Below are positions 34,778 through 46,101 of a DNA stretch of 64,000 nt, piece after piece; position 1 is the stretch's first letter, and every line of letters starts with the position of its first letter. Both the position numbers and the translations under genes were made by a program. The DNA comes from Helichrysum umbraculigerum. Its lineage: Eukaryota > Streptophyta > Magnoliopsida > Asterales > Asteraceae. The stretch is taken from positions 41,371,001 to 41,435,000 of the forward strand of contig CATIUR010000001.1 of NCBI GenBank assembly GCA_949592205.1. The letters run 5' to 3'. A model generated the notes under the pieces. It did not search any database and had not been told where the DNA came from. It was given only the letters and a program-made list of their open reading frames with translations.

Positions 34778-37700
34778 GTATCGCAACCGCTCGGTGTCTT
34801 TGGTAGTTTAGTAATGAAGTCCATAGTTATGTTTTCCCATTTCCATTGAGGTATTTCGGGTTGTTATAGCAACCCAGAGGGTTTCTGGTACTCGGCCTTA
34901 ACCTTGGCGCAGGTTAAACATTTGCTAACATAGGTGGCGATGTCGGCTTTCATGTTGGGCCACCAATACCGTTGTCTGATGTCATGATACATTTTGTCAG
35001 AACCAGGATGTATGGAGTATCGAGATTTGTGGGATTCATCCATCACCAAATCTCGTAGGTTTCCAAAGTTTGGTAACCAAATTCGGTTAGAGAAGTGTCT
35101 GGTTCCGTCGGGTTTGATTTCGAATTGTTTTTCCATGCCTTGCAAGGCCTCATTTTTGATGTTTTTCTCGTTGAGTGCTTCGAGTTGAGTGGAATGAATT
35201 TGAGAAATAAGATCGTTGTGGATGGTTAAACCAAGGGCTCGAACTCGAAGGGGTTTCACTCGTTCTTTTCGGCTTAGGGCATCGGCAACAACGTTAGCCT
35301 TACCCGGGTGGTATCAGATTTCACAGTCGTAGTCACTAAGTAACTCGACCCAACGACGTTGTCTCATGTTTAGGTCCTTCTGATCAAAGATATGTTGAAG
35401 GCTTTTGTGGTCAGTGAAGATAGTACATTTTGTACCATACAGGTAGTGTCTCCAGATTTTGAGTGCAAAAACTACAGCTCCCAATTCAAGGTCATGTGTG
35501 GTGTAGTTCTTTTCGTGGATTTTCAGTTGTTGTGAGGCGTAGGCGATGACTTTTTCACGTTGCATTAACACACAACCTAGTCCTTGGTGTGACGCGTCGC
35601 AGTAAACTACGAAATCATCGGTGCCTTCGGGTAAGGACAGGATTGGTGCACTGCAGAGTTTCTGTTTCAGAAGTTGGAAGGCTGACTCTTGTTTATCGGT
35701 CCAATCGAATTTCTTATCTTTCTGAGTCAGTGAGGTTAAAGGTAGGGCTATTTTGGAGAAGTTCTCAATGAATCGCCGGTAATACCCAGCAAGACCTAAG
35801 AATTGTCGTACTTCGGTTGGAGTAGTTGGTGCTTTCCAGCACTTGATGGCCTCGATCTTGGCTAGATCAACACGTATCCCTTGACTGTCAATGACATGCC
35901 CTAGGAACTGTACTGTTTGCATCCAGAACTCACACTTGGAGAACTTGGCGTATAACTCCTCGTGTCTGAGTAATTCCAAGATAGTTTTGAGGTGTTGGCC
36001 ATGTTCTGTTTCGTTGCGAGAGTAGATCAAGATGTCATCAATGAACACAACGACAAACTTATCTAGATATGGTTTGCACACCCGATTCATAAGGTCCATG
36101 AATACAGCCGGTGCGTTGGTTAAGCCAAAAGGCATCACTTGGAATTTGTAATGCCCGTAGCGGGTTCGGAAGGCGGTTTTCGGGATATCGGCGTCTCGAA
36201 CGCGGAGTTGGTGATAACCAGACCGAAGGTCGATCTTTGAATAAAAGCTTGAACCTTGAAGTTGGTCAAATAAGTCATCGATTCTAGGAAGTGGGTATCG
36301 GTTTTTGATGGTAAGTTTGTTCAGTTCAAGGTAATTGATACACATTCTGAAGGATCCGTCCTTCTTTTTAACGAATAGGACCGGAGCTCCCCAGGGTGAG
36401 GAACTTGGTCGAATGAATCCTTTGTCCAGGAGTTCCTGCAATTGGGTAGACAACTCCTGCAACTCGGATGGGGCTAATCTGTATGGGGCTCGTGCCACGG
36501 GTGCAGCACCGGGCACAAGGTCAATTTGGAATTCGACTTGTCTAGGCGGGGGAAGGCCTGGCAAATCTTCAGGAAAGACTTCTGGAAAGTCTCGGATGAT
36601 GGGCACATCCTCAAGTCGCTTTTCGGCCAACTTCATTTCGGTTACATGGGTGAGGATTGCCGGGTACCCTTTCCTCAGGTACTTTTGAGTTTTCATACAA
36701 GAGATGATGTTTAAGTTTCGCCTACCAGTCTCCCCATGTATGATCAAGGTTCCACCGGTAGCGAGAGGTATACGCACAATCTTTTCAAAACAGACAATTT
36801 TAGCATGATGCTTGGACAACCAGTCCATGCCTACGATGACATCGAAGCTCCCGATTTCAACAGGGATGAGGTTTATGGGGAAAATTTCGTTGGCTAGGTT
36901 TAGAGTGCAATTAGGTATCACACTATCGGCCTCTATCAGTTTGCCATTTGCTAATTCTACTGTGAACTTAGCATCTAAGGCAGTGGGAGTAATGTTGAGT
37001 AACGGACAACACTCATCAGATATGAAACTTTTATCAGCACCAGTATCGAATAAAACTGAAAGGGTTAGATCGTTGAGGAGAAACATACCCGTAACAACGT
37101 TGGGATCTTGACGGGCCTCTCCAGCATTGAGTACAAAAGCTCGACCGCGAGGGTTGTTGTTGTTATTATTGTTCCTGTTGTTGTTGTTGTTGTTGTTTCG
37201 TTTCGGGCAATTATTCCTGAAATGGGCTGTGCTGCCACACTCGAAACAAGCCTTTGGTGCATTAGGGTTGGTATTTGGGTTGGGGGTTCTGCAATCTTTA
37301 GCTAGATGTCCCTGCCGTTTGCACTTGGTACAGGTACAGTGGCCTTCGTGGTATAGAGTACACTTGGAACAGTAAGGTTTGTTCCCAACGTACCCTTTCT
37401 TGGTTTGCTGTTGCTGCTGATTGTTGTTATTTCCGGACCATTTTCTTTTGTTATCCCCGGTGGTTTTCACTGTGGGTGTCCCACGGCGAACAATTTGAGC
37501 AATGAGCTCGTGTGCCATTCGGACAGCACTTTGGATGGTCCCGGGTTTGGAAGAGATGACATTGCCTTGGTTGGAATCAGGTAGCCCCCAAATGTATCTT
37601 TCGACACGTTTGGATTCAGGGTCCACCATGGATGGACAAAGGAGAGCAAGCTGGTGAAATCTGGTTGTGTAGCTAGTAATGCCGTTTCCTTGAACTGTGA

Positions 37701-38160
37701 GGTTCCAGAATTCATGTTCGAGCTGTTGGAGTTGCTCGCGTGGACAGTATTCTTCCCTCAGCAAGTTTTTGAGTTCATCCCAAGACATTTGATAGGCAGT
37801 ATCAATACCATGGGTTTGGGCGTATGAGTTCCAAAAGGTGAGTGCACCCTCAGCTAGAGTGTAGGTAGAGAATTTGACTTTGTTCTCTTCTTGGCAGTTG
37901 CATATGCGGAAAATGGACTCCATTTTCTCAATCCATCGCATGAGACCGACGGCTCCTTCGGTTCCTTTGAAATGGAGAGGTTTACAATTCATGAAATCTT
38001 TGTGGGTGCGGGGCTTTGGCATAGGTGGGTTCTTGCCTGCACCTCCTTGATTTCCTTGGTTCGGATCGGGATTGTTTCTGGCAGCTTCTAGGGCTGATTG
38101 GACCCTCTGATTGATAAGTCTTTCGATATCAGCGGAGCTCATTTGACGTTTTGGAGCCAT
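34778..38160 (-). pseudogene. gag-pol: Gag-Pol of C, N-terminal part up to the B insertion
   Basis: Starts at ATG 38160 (MAPKRQ) and runs to the B insertion inside the integrase; about 1125 codons. It has Gag with FKGTEGAVGLMRW, knuckles CTKCKRQGHLAKDC and CFECGSTAHFRNNC separated from protease by an Asn run, protease DTGADKSFI, reverse transcriptase with FIDD, RNase H YCDASHQGLG and the integrase finger (KCLTCAKVKAEY). A TGA at 35313-35311 follows YDCEI at the end of RNase H, and a TAA at 34863-34861 follows KPSGLL in the integrase. With the TAG in the right-hand part, C cannot make a complete Pol. About as similar to B as a sister family. Confidence 0.92.
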
Positions 38161-38455
38161 GATTCTAAAAGAAAGAAAATAAGAGGCACATAAGATTTCG
38201 TTGAGCAAGATCTAAAGTTATTGCAGATGCATAAAAGAGAGTATGATAAGTATCTACGGCAAGTCGAGACAATCAATAAAGCAAGGAAGAAATTTTTATA
38301 ACCAAATTGAGGCGCAAGATAAACGATTACAGAGTTTGAAGTTTACAAAACATGTCGGGCATTGTTACATCCGGACTTAATACGAGAGTTTACAAAAGCT
38401 AACTAGTTGAGCACATCCTGCCTAAATAGGTTACAAAATAGAGTATCGTACTAAT
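38161..38455 (-). other. Spacer between ORF0 and gag of C
   Basis: 295 bp without a gene. E has a spacer of nearly the same length (60013-60309, 297 bp) between the same two ORFs. Confidence 0.6.
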
Positions 38456-39124
38456 CTAATCATGACGTGGATTCAGTGGTGGATTTGATGGCGGGAGTAG
38501 TGTGATGACTCGTTCCATGTTTGCAGTAAGTCGGCCAATCATTCCGACAGCTTCTCCCAGTTGTCGCTCTAGCAAGCGCACATGATCCTCGGTTTCTCGT
38601 AAGCGTGTCTCACTTTGTTGCAGCCTCGATTGTAGGACAACGATTTCATTTCGGTTACCGATCACTTGGTTGTGAACAGTTCCCATGGTTTCGGTGATGT
38701 CCTCCTGGTCTTGGTAAATTTGTGCAACTCGACCTTGAGCTAAATGCATCCAGTTTTGGTAAGTTTCGTGCTGCTCAGCTTCCATATCATCCAGTCGCCT
38801 TTCGTGACGATAGATTCTGGCAGCGAGCACAGGTATGGTAAGGTGAGGAGGTTCATCGGTGTGTAAGGTGTGTTCTGGGTCTAGATCCTGTGAGGGAATT
38901 GGTATGTCCTCATCAGATCTCCAGGCGCAGAGAGTATAAGGTAACCAGTTCCGTCGAGGGTTATCGGTCCGACGGCGGGCTTGGTTAGGTGTAGAAGTAG
39001 TTGTGTTACGAGGAGGGTAAGGGCTAGCTCGTGCTGGCCTAGTGGTTCCCCAACCTAAGCGAGAGTTGCGTGATCCCGAACGAGAGCGGGAGGATGGTGT
39101 AGTTGCGTTGGGATTTGTTGCCAT
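38456..39124 (-). CDS. ORF0 of C: coiled-coil protein upstream of gag
   Basis: 222 residues from ATG 39124 (MATNPN). The first ~55 residues are Ser/Arg/Thr/Pro-rich and basic. A conserved motif WRSDEDIPIP follows near residue 70, then PVLAARIYRHERRLDDME, then about 100 residues of heptad-like coiled coil (QSRLQQSETRLRETED, RLLERQLGEAVGM). No membrane segment and no domain I recognise. It lies between the primer site and gag, where chromoviruses normally have no gene. E carries a damaged homologue in the same place (WRSEEEIQIP, PVLAIRLHRHEQRLEDL). The frame is intact although C pol is not. It could be a particle, RNA-binding or assembly accessory factor; this is a guess from the coiled coil. 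Confidence 0.75.
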   Translation of the reverse strand: MATNPNATTPSSRSRSGSRNSRLGWGTTRPARASPYPPRNTTTSTPNQARRRTDNPRRNWLPYTLCAWRSDEDIPIPSQDLDPEHTLHTDEPPHLTIPVLAARIYRHERRLDDMEAEQHETYQNWMHLAQGRVAQIYQDQEDITETMGTVHNQVIGNRNEIVVLQSRLQQSETRLRETEDHVRLLERQLGEAVGMIGRLTANMERVITLLPPSNPPLNPRHD

Positions 39125-39424
39125 TTCTGTGGCAAGGAATTTCGTATACGTGAGGTTGTATATAGAAATAAAGTAAACTAGCACATAAGCACGTATAAAG
39201 GTTGGTCACGTTCTAGCCTCGGTTTACGTTACTACCGTATTCTCATTCACTATAACCATTTCAGGTCTTGCATCGATTCTCCTTTAATTGTACATAGTTG
39301 ATCAGGCTATGTTAAATTAAATTCAAATGATGCAATTGCTGAACCAATCATATCAAACAAGGAATACTAACCTAACGGTCATAGTCTAGGTCACTAATGC
39401 AATCCTAGTTCGCTATAACCTTAG

Positions 39425-39436
39425 GCTCTGATACCA
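39425..39436 (-). other. Primer binding site of C (initiator tRNA-Met)
   Basis: TGGTATCAGAGC on the minus strand, three bases from the LTR edge at 39440. Confidence 0.95.
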
Positions 39437-40660
39437 ATCTGTCGCACCCCCAAAACACGTGGCAGCGGAAACATGAGGTGTCACGGGGGCGCCGACCAAA
39501 TCAAATATCACAACACAAAGATTAAAGTAAACGACCTCTATATGAGACGTTTGAAAATATTACATTACCATAATTCAAATGTTTACAAAATATCTGGAGT
39601 TCGCATAAACCGTTAAGAGATTTCTAATACATTACTGATTATACAAAATACAGCTAAATGCAATCTAATCTCTTGATGTTTGAAAACAATGCGACTCGAG
39701 CTAAGCTTTCCATAAGCTTCCTACTGTGGCGGGTTACCTGAGAAATACATACTAAAAGGTCAACATAAAGTTGGTGAGTTCATAGGTTTGATAATCAATC
39801 AGTTACTACTATGATCCACAAGATTCCAAAAGTAGTATCATTCACAATGATAAGTAAAAGTATCGTTAGTCAACGATAAGTAAAAGTATTGCAAAATGCA
39901 ACATAAGTATACCATTTGCATGAGTCTCATAGTCAAGCTTAACGTTGTTTGCCTCCGGTAAGTGTACTAATCCGATACACCTCTAAATCACAAGTAATAC
40001 TGCGCCCGTGGGTTGGCTAGAGCGACTAGCCCGGACGAGGTTTGTCAAACCCTGATAGATCTATCCAATAATACTCACGCACAAATTTTAATGACTATGA
40101 TGGGTAGAGGACTTTAGTGGATTATTCAGGTCTCATGCAATCCGTACGAAAAGTGTTTCAAGTTACTTGTGATCATATAAGCAGTTGTATAAAATAGTTG
40201 TATGTATTCTCACCCCAGTTGAAAAACAGTAAAAAGGGGCTATGAAACTCACCTTAGATTAGCAAGTAGCAAGTAAGTATCAAATAAGCAAGCAAGCCGG
40301 TGTGCAACCTTCTAACGTCCTAAAAACGTATAAGGTTGGGTATAAGTAGATGTCTCAAAAGACCATCTATAGCGATTGTATAAGTGGGGGTCAATGTCCA
40401 CTTAAGCCAATCGTGTAGGTGGAGGGTTAATGTCCACCTAGAGCTAGTTCATCAACTAGTATGTCCAAATAAATTGTTCAAGTTCGTTTCTTAAAAACGT
40501 GTACGACCCGTTGGTGAAAGTTTGTAATAATAATTCATTTAGACATTATTATCAAGTTTGTTTTGCTGTAAACTATTCATTAGTACATATCGTGTGTTGC
40601 AAACCAATTATTTTAGTTTGTATAAGTCTTAAACCGTAGGTCAAAGTTGGTCAACTCGTT

Positions 40661-41268
40661 GGTCAAAGCTGGTCAAACCTGGTCAAACCTGGTCAAACTG
40701 GACAAACCTGGTCAAACTGGTCCAACCTGGTCAAACTGGTCAAACATGGTCAAACTGGTCTAACCTGGTCAAACTGGTCAAACTGGTCAAACCTGGTCAA
40801 ACTGGTCAAACCTGGTCAAACTGGTCAAACCTGGTCAAACCTGGTTAAACCTGGTCAAACTGGTCAAGGTTGGTCAAACTTAGCATCACTAGCAAAATGT
40901 AGCATCACTAGGTTAGTGTCTCTACTTGAGACTTAGGATATTTTCAGAAAATGTGGCATCACTAGCAAAATGTAGCATCACTAGCAAAATGTAGCATCAC
41001 TAGCAAAATGTAGCATCAGTAGGTTAGTGTCTCTACTTGAGACTTAGGATATTTTCAGAAAATGTGGCATCACTAGTAAAATGTAGCATCACTAGCAAAA
41101 TGTAGCATCACTAGGTTAGTGTCTCTACTTGAGGCTTAGGATATTTTCAGAAAATGTGGCATCACTAGCAAAATGTAGCATCACTAGCAAAATGTAGCAT
41201 CACTAGCAAAATGTAGCATCACTAGGTTAGTGTCTCTACTTGAGACTTAGGATATTTTCAGAAAATGT
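40661..41268. repeat. Tandem arrays in the right C LTR
   Basis: The CTGGTCAAAC array (about 40661-40875) and the TAGCATCACTAGCAAAATG higher-order array (about 40879-41268). Unit order and variants differ from the left LTR. Confidence 0.85.
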
Positions 41269-42819
41269 TCTAAGTGTCGGTTTCTAATTCGGGAAACTTT
41301 CTAAGTTTAGTCTTTGGTCCAAGTTACTAACTAAGTCATCTAAACCCATTTTTGTTACCACTTTCCAAAAATAGTAAGTTTTGTCGTTTTTAGAAACCGA
41401 GCTGTTTTTTTTTACTTGGTCAAACCTACTCGGTTTGACCCGAAACTTTTACCCAACCCATAAATCAGTTTAAAGAGTGCAAATAATTTGTCGGTTTGTG
41501 TCGGAGTCATCCAAAGTGTCGGTTTTAATTACACTTCTTAAGATTTTCAATATTTCACATTTTCGACTTTTGTTGGTTTGGTTCGCCATTTTATTTCTAC
41601 CACTTATGGTCCAAACTAGGGTCTGAGATTTTTACCAACTGATCTTGTATGTATCTAGTCTAACATATAATTTGTAACACCCCCAAATTTAATGATTTGC
41701 GGAAGCACGATTTGGGTGTTACTAATCAATAACAAAGCACAAAGATAAATAGTAAACGACTCTATATGCGTCGTTTTAACAAAATATATTAATATTGAAA
41801 TGTTTACAACATTTATAGCTTTACATAACTCGAGTTTAAATATAAGGAGATTTCAGTACATAAGTACTTGTACAAAATATACTAATGCTAGAAAATCTCA
41901 AACGTCTGTATGCTGACTCGAGCTAGAAGTCCTGAAGCAGAAACAACCTACTGCTTGGTACCTGCGATACATGCTAAATGGGTCAGCTAAAGCTGGTGAG
42001 CTCACAGGTTTGAAATCAAGTAATATAGTATGAACCGCAAGATTTAATAATGATTGAATTGCATCCAGCAATTGATAATGTATATGTATACAGCCATGAG
42101 CACATAGTTGAGCTTAACTCGAGGGCCGGGTCCCCTATAGAGAATTCTGGGCGAGGTGCCTCCACGAATGCCTAATCAACATTCGTCTTCCCAAATATTA
42201 GTACGTCCGTTTACCCGGTTAGTGCTTGCTAACCCGAACGAGGAGGGTCAATCCTATATGGTACCATATACTAATATTCACGCTACAACGTATTAACAAA
42301 CTATGCTGACGGAGGGCTTTGAAATGATTAGTTGTGTAAAACTCATGTAGTATATGAAAAGTTGTACTTGCCTTCACATGTTTAAAAGAGCAGTATATCA
42401 CACCCCTGAGTAAAACAGTAAAAAGAGGGGCCATGAGACTCACCTGAGTCTTGTGAGTTTAACTTAATAAACTTGAGTTGATTAGCCGAGTGATGAAGTC
42501 CAAAGACTTGTAACCTGAGGGTGTCCACGACACGCGATGGTTATAAACATGATTGGGTATCTCAAAAGATCACCCTTGTAGTTGTTACACAACTATATAT
42601 ATGTCCAAATTACTACGATTTGGTTGATTTGTTAAGTGTTTGAAAACGTGTACGGCCCGTTGGTGATTAATTGTAATAATAGTCCTGATGTTATCACATT
42701 GATTTCATAGTGATATACTTGAAAAGTATATTCCATTATGTTTGAAAAGTTGTATCATATAAGCGTTTTGAAGTCATACAAGTTTGACACTTGGTGAGAA
42801 ATGTGCTTACGGAATCTAA

Positions 42820-42885
42820 GTACGGGGGTCCGGGGGCAGCGCCCCTGGTGGGGTCCAAGGGGCTGGCCCCTGGCTGGGGTCGAGA
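42820..42885. repeat. GC-rich block of solo LTR D
   Basis: GGGGGTCCGGGGGCAGCGCC followed by GGGGTCCAAGGGGCTGGCCC, a strongly GC-rich island in an AT-rich LTR. The E LTR has it at 62551-62645 with one extra internal copy. Confidence 0.8.
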
Positions 42886-43020
42886 TGCCAGGTCAGCTCG
42901 AAAAATTTTTATTTCTACTATATTGCTTTGGTGAAAAACGCATCTGGGATCTGAATTCGGGTAAAATCGAGTGATGAATTTCGAGTCTCGACACTTAGTA
43001 AAAATCTGAGTTTTCTGTGT

Positions 43021-43310
43021 TTTGCGACACAATATGCGACACAAAAGTTTGTCATGTGACACAAGGGTTGTGTCGCATAGAAGTGCGACACAATATCTAT
43101 ACGACACAAGGGTTGTGTCGCATAGATGCGAGATGCTGATTCAACAGCGACATAGTGATAGTGTCGCATAGTATTTGCGACATAAGGTACGACACAATAT
43201 TATGTCGCATAGGGTACGACATAACTGGTTTCATACGACACAATATACGACATAAGAGGCAAAATACGATACAACATGCGACACAAGGCTTGTGTCGCAT
43301 TGAAGAACAT
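43021..43310. repeat. Array of TGCGACACAA / TTGTGTCGCA inverted motifs in D
   Basis: More than fifteen occurrences of GCGACA, CGACACAA or their complements, alternating in orientation and able to form hairpins (for example ACAAGGGTTGTGTCGCAT). E has an array at the same relative place (62783-63055) based on TGCGAC plus other bases. Confidence 0.8.
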
Positions 43311-45637
43311 TAGCCCAGAAAGTTTCGACTGCCGAGATTTTTCCGGCCAAAACCCAATTTAAACTCGTTTTTAAGCTATAAAACCGTGTTCTACTCTTGG
43401 TAATGGACATATATAAGTTATATAAACAACTAACAAGTGAAAATACAAAGAATCGAGAGTTTTTGGGATTTTGTCGGAAACTTACAAAGTGTCGGATGAA
43501 AAATCCGAAAAGATAGGATGATAGATCGTGATGTCGTGGTCGTTGTTTTCCAAAGTGCCGAGGTGATCCGAGTGCGTTTCGAGGTGTTAATGGATGATTT
43601 TGTGAGTTTGTGGGTGATTGGTGGTTTGAGAGAAAAATGGGGAAGAGAGTGTAAGAGAGAGAGAGAGAGATAGTGATAATGAAAAAGAAAAAGGGGGAAA
43701 GTGGGAGGTTATTCCCCCACTTTTCAGTCTTTGTCCCGCGTGGTTTTCGTTTTCTCCGTCGTTTATACGTTAAATAATTATTTAATATGTTTAATTATGA
43801 GTTTTAAAATACGAATATTTACCAATTTCTTTATTTTTGAGTTATAAAACATAACTTGATTTTTTTTGTTTGTTTGCGCGTTTGATATTTTAATCGTGGG
43901 GTTCTTGTTTGTACAATATGGATTATAATTAGAATATTATAAAAATAATATTTTTGATATAATAGTGTTATTTAATAAAATTGGTCACCAACGTCCGTAT
44001 TTAATTGAACCGAATTACATTCGATTTAAATTGCGTACGATCTAATCAAATCGCATTTTCGAATATATTCAACAATATATATTTCGATACATAAATTAGC
44101 CTAATACAAACTAATTACATGTATTAACACAGAATTAGGCACTAATTACTAGTCCTAATTTGACGGGTGTTACATAATTTTTACAGCAACCATAGTGTCC
44201 ATTTACATATTTAAACAAATTCGCGTATGAACCGTACTCAGTTTTCGAAAACTTCCAGACCAGACTCAAAGATCAGATTTTTCACAAAAATACGTACAGA
44301 TCTGGAAAAAGTGAAAAACACGAAAGTTGTAGCCCTTTTTAATACGCAACTTTTAAAAAATAATTCGTTGTCTAATTCTTCCTACAGCTCGAGATATGGT
44401 CATTTTAGTGGACTGACTTTTCTGGGACAGAAACTGTCTTCTTACATATGTGTTACAAAAACGTGTTTCAACCTTTTATTTGGACATAATAGTGTTAGAT
44501 GAGCAATATAACATGTAAATATACATTATGTAGGTATGTAAATGAGGAGTTTAGGTGATTTATACCAAGAAAATGATGGAGAAACAAGTGGATGATGAAG
44601 ATGATGATGTATTGAGCTCTTCTTTCTTCCAAATTTGAAGGTGATCTATGTGGTTGTTTGTGGTGGTAGTGGTGGTTCTTGGAGGTGGAAAAGGGCTGAG
44701 ATTCCCTGAGTTTGAGAGAGAAATGAGAGTATGGAAATGTAGAGAGAAAGTGAGAAGTGTTGAAGTGGTGAAAGAATGGGAATGCATGAAGATCCTATGG
44801 AGGTAAATGGAATATTAATCATGAAAATGCATGGAAATTTAGTGGTGGAGGTGGGGTGGCACATGGGGGCCGGTTTTTGTGGGTCCCCCACAAGGGTATT
44901 TTAGTCATTTTCTTGTTCTTAATTTAATTCGTTGCGTTTCCCGTTCGTTTACCCGATTGTTTAGACGTTTATTTATACGTTAAACGTTTTATACACATAT
45001 TTAAGTAACGGTTTAAATTCCGATATTTTCAATTGAAATATTTATCTAGATACTTGAAAACATTTATATAAAAATGTTCCGTTAATTTATCAGCCTCGAT
45101 TTGTGTGCACGTTTTACGGAGGTTTAATCGCGTAGCGTTTTAAATAGACGTTTTTCATTGACGAACTATTATATGATGTTTTCAATAATAATTTCATACA
45201 AAATAATATATTTAAATTATTAAAATATATTTTAGCTTTCGCTCGATTGTCGGGCGCGTTCCGCGCGTTTCTGTTGCGTTTGAGACGTTTTAGTCAAAAC
45301 GCCTAAGTTTTTCGTGTATTATTTTAACAAAATAATAATATATGGTAAATAACTTCTAAAAATAGATTCAAGTTATTTATAGAAATGTTTTCACCAACGT
45401 CGTATAATTTGTCGGACTCCGTCCGATTGTTTTGCACAATTTCACCAAATTGCGTAAGTGTAATTACAACTAATTACATAAGCGTAATATAATCAATTAC
45501 GGGAGTGTATATTCACATAAATACACAAATATTTACAAGTAATTACAAGTATTTAGCCTAATACTAAACTAAACACACGTAATTAGGATTTCTAGTAGGT
45601 TAATCAGTAACCCTAAATCGTCGGGTGTCACAGTTGA

Positions 45638-46096
45638 GCATCGTCTATCTGGTCAGAATCATGATACCTTAGTTCCTCGTGACATATTAGTTGATAACCG
45701 ACTAATAAGGAATCTATTAGTTATACCATAAGTTAATGAATCTCATAAGCAACCCAATTTAGTTAATCGTTTTCCCATAAGAGTCATCATCCCATAATTA
45801 TTAACTAACGAACTCACAACAAATACTACTTTGCATTATCTGATATCCTATTACATTTTATCCGCTTTATTTAGTTTACTTAGTTAACTGAACCAAAACC
45901 CCCAACGCACTCTTTGAAAACATTTACTAGAAAAGAAAGATTGATTGGATCACCTCCGCTTCAATTCAGTTTCTCTTTAAGAACGACTCTAGGTCCAACT
46001 TACCGCCTACTAACCTTTTGGTTCAGTACTAGTAAGTCACACTTAGACCCCAGCAATTATAAATTATAAAACCACCCGTTGTTTTGAGAAGCAACA
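45638..46096 (+). repeat. 3' LTR of H, second part
   Basis: Continues the H LTR after the C insertion (compare 11168-11626) and ends AAGCAACA, followed by TSD ATAAG (46097-46101). Confidence 0.92.
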
Positions 46097-46101
46097 ATAA
46101 G

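Larger units (their letters stand above)
41673..44174 (-). mobile_element. Solo LTR D (chromovirus, E family)
   Basis: 2502 bp, TGTAACACCC...GGGTGTTACA, flanked by TSD TAATT (41668-41672, 44175-44179); the uninterrupted site is seen in the left C LTR near 21627. It resembles the LTR of E (2499 bp) in both ends and in the GC-rich block, in the same orientation. No internal region: the remnant of recombination between the two LTRs of one element. Confidence 0.92.
19486..45632 (-). mobile_element. Element C: inactive chromodomain Ty3/gypsy element, split by B, with solo LTR D in its 5' LTR
   Basis: Minus-strand element between TSD copies GTTGA (19481-19485 and 45633-45637). Order on the minus strand: 5' LTR 45632-39440 (containing D), tRNA-iMet primer site 39436-39425, ORF0 39124-38456, gag-pol from 38160, interrupted by B, ending 23124, polypurine tract, 3' LTR 23090-19486. 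At least three nonsense codons lie in pol. Inserted in the 3' LTR of H, which resumes at 45638. Confidence 0.93.
39440..45632 (-). repeat. 5' LTR of C (right), containing solo LTR D
   Basis: 6193 bp including D (2502 bp plus one 5-bp TSD copy). Without D it is about 80 bp longer than the left LTR, mainly through extra copies in the two tandem arrays (about 40661-40875 and 40879-41268). Ends at 45632, followed by TSD GTTGA, after which the H LTR resumes. Confidence 0.92.
9150..46096 (+). mobile_element. Element H: Athila-type element with gag-protease but no polymerase, split by C
   Basis: Plus-strand element bounded by TSD ATAAG (9145-9149 and 46097-46101). 5' LTR 9150-11626; tRNA-Asp-like primer site 11633-11650; gag-protease 11785-14022 continuing in frame into an ORF-A-like region to 15891; noncoding 15892-17485; 3' LTR 17486-19485 resuming at 45638-46096 after the C insertion (19486-45632). 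No reverse transcriptase, RNase H or integrase. Its LTRs are very similar to that of K, into which it inserted in opposite orientation. Confidence 0.9.

Noticed and set aside
23124..38160. C pol stops as programmed recoding
   Set aside because: Three different stop codons at scattered places where B has sense codons; simple decay explains them.
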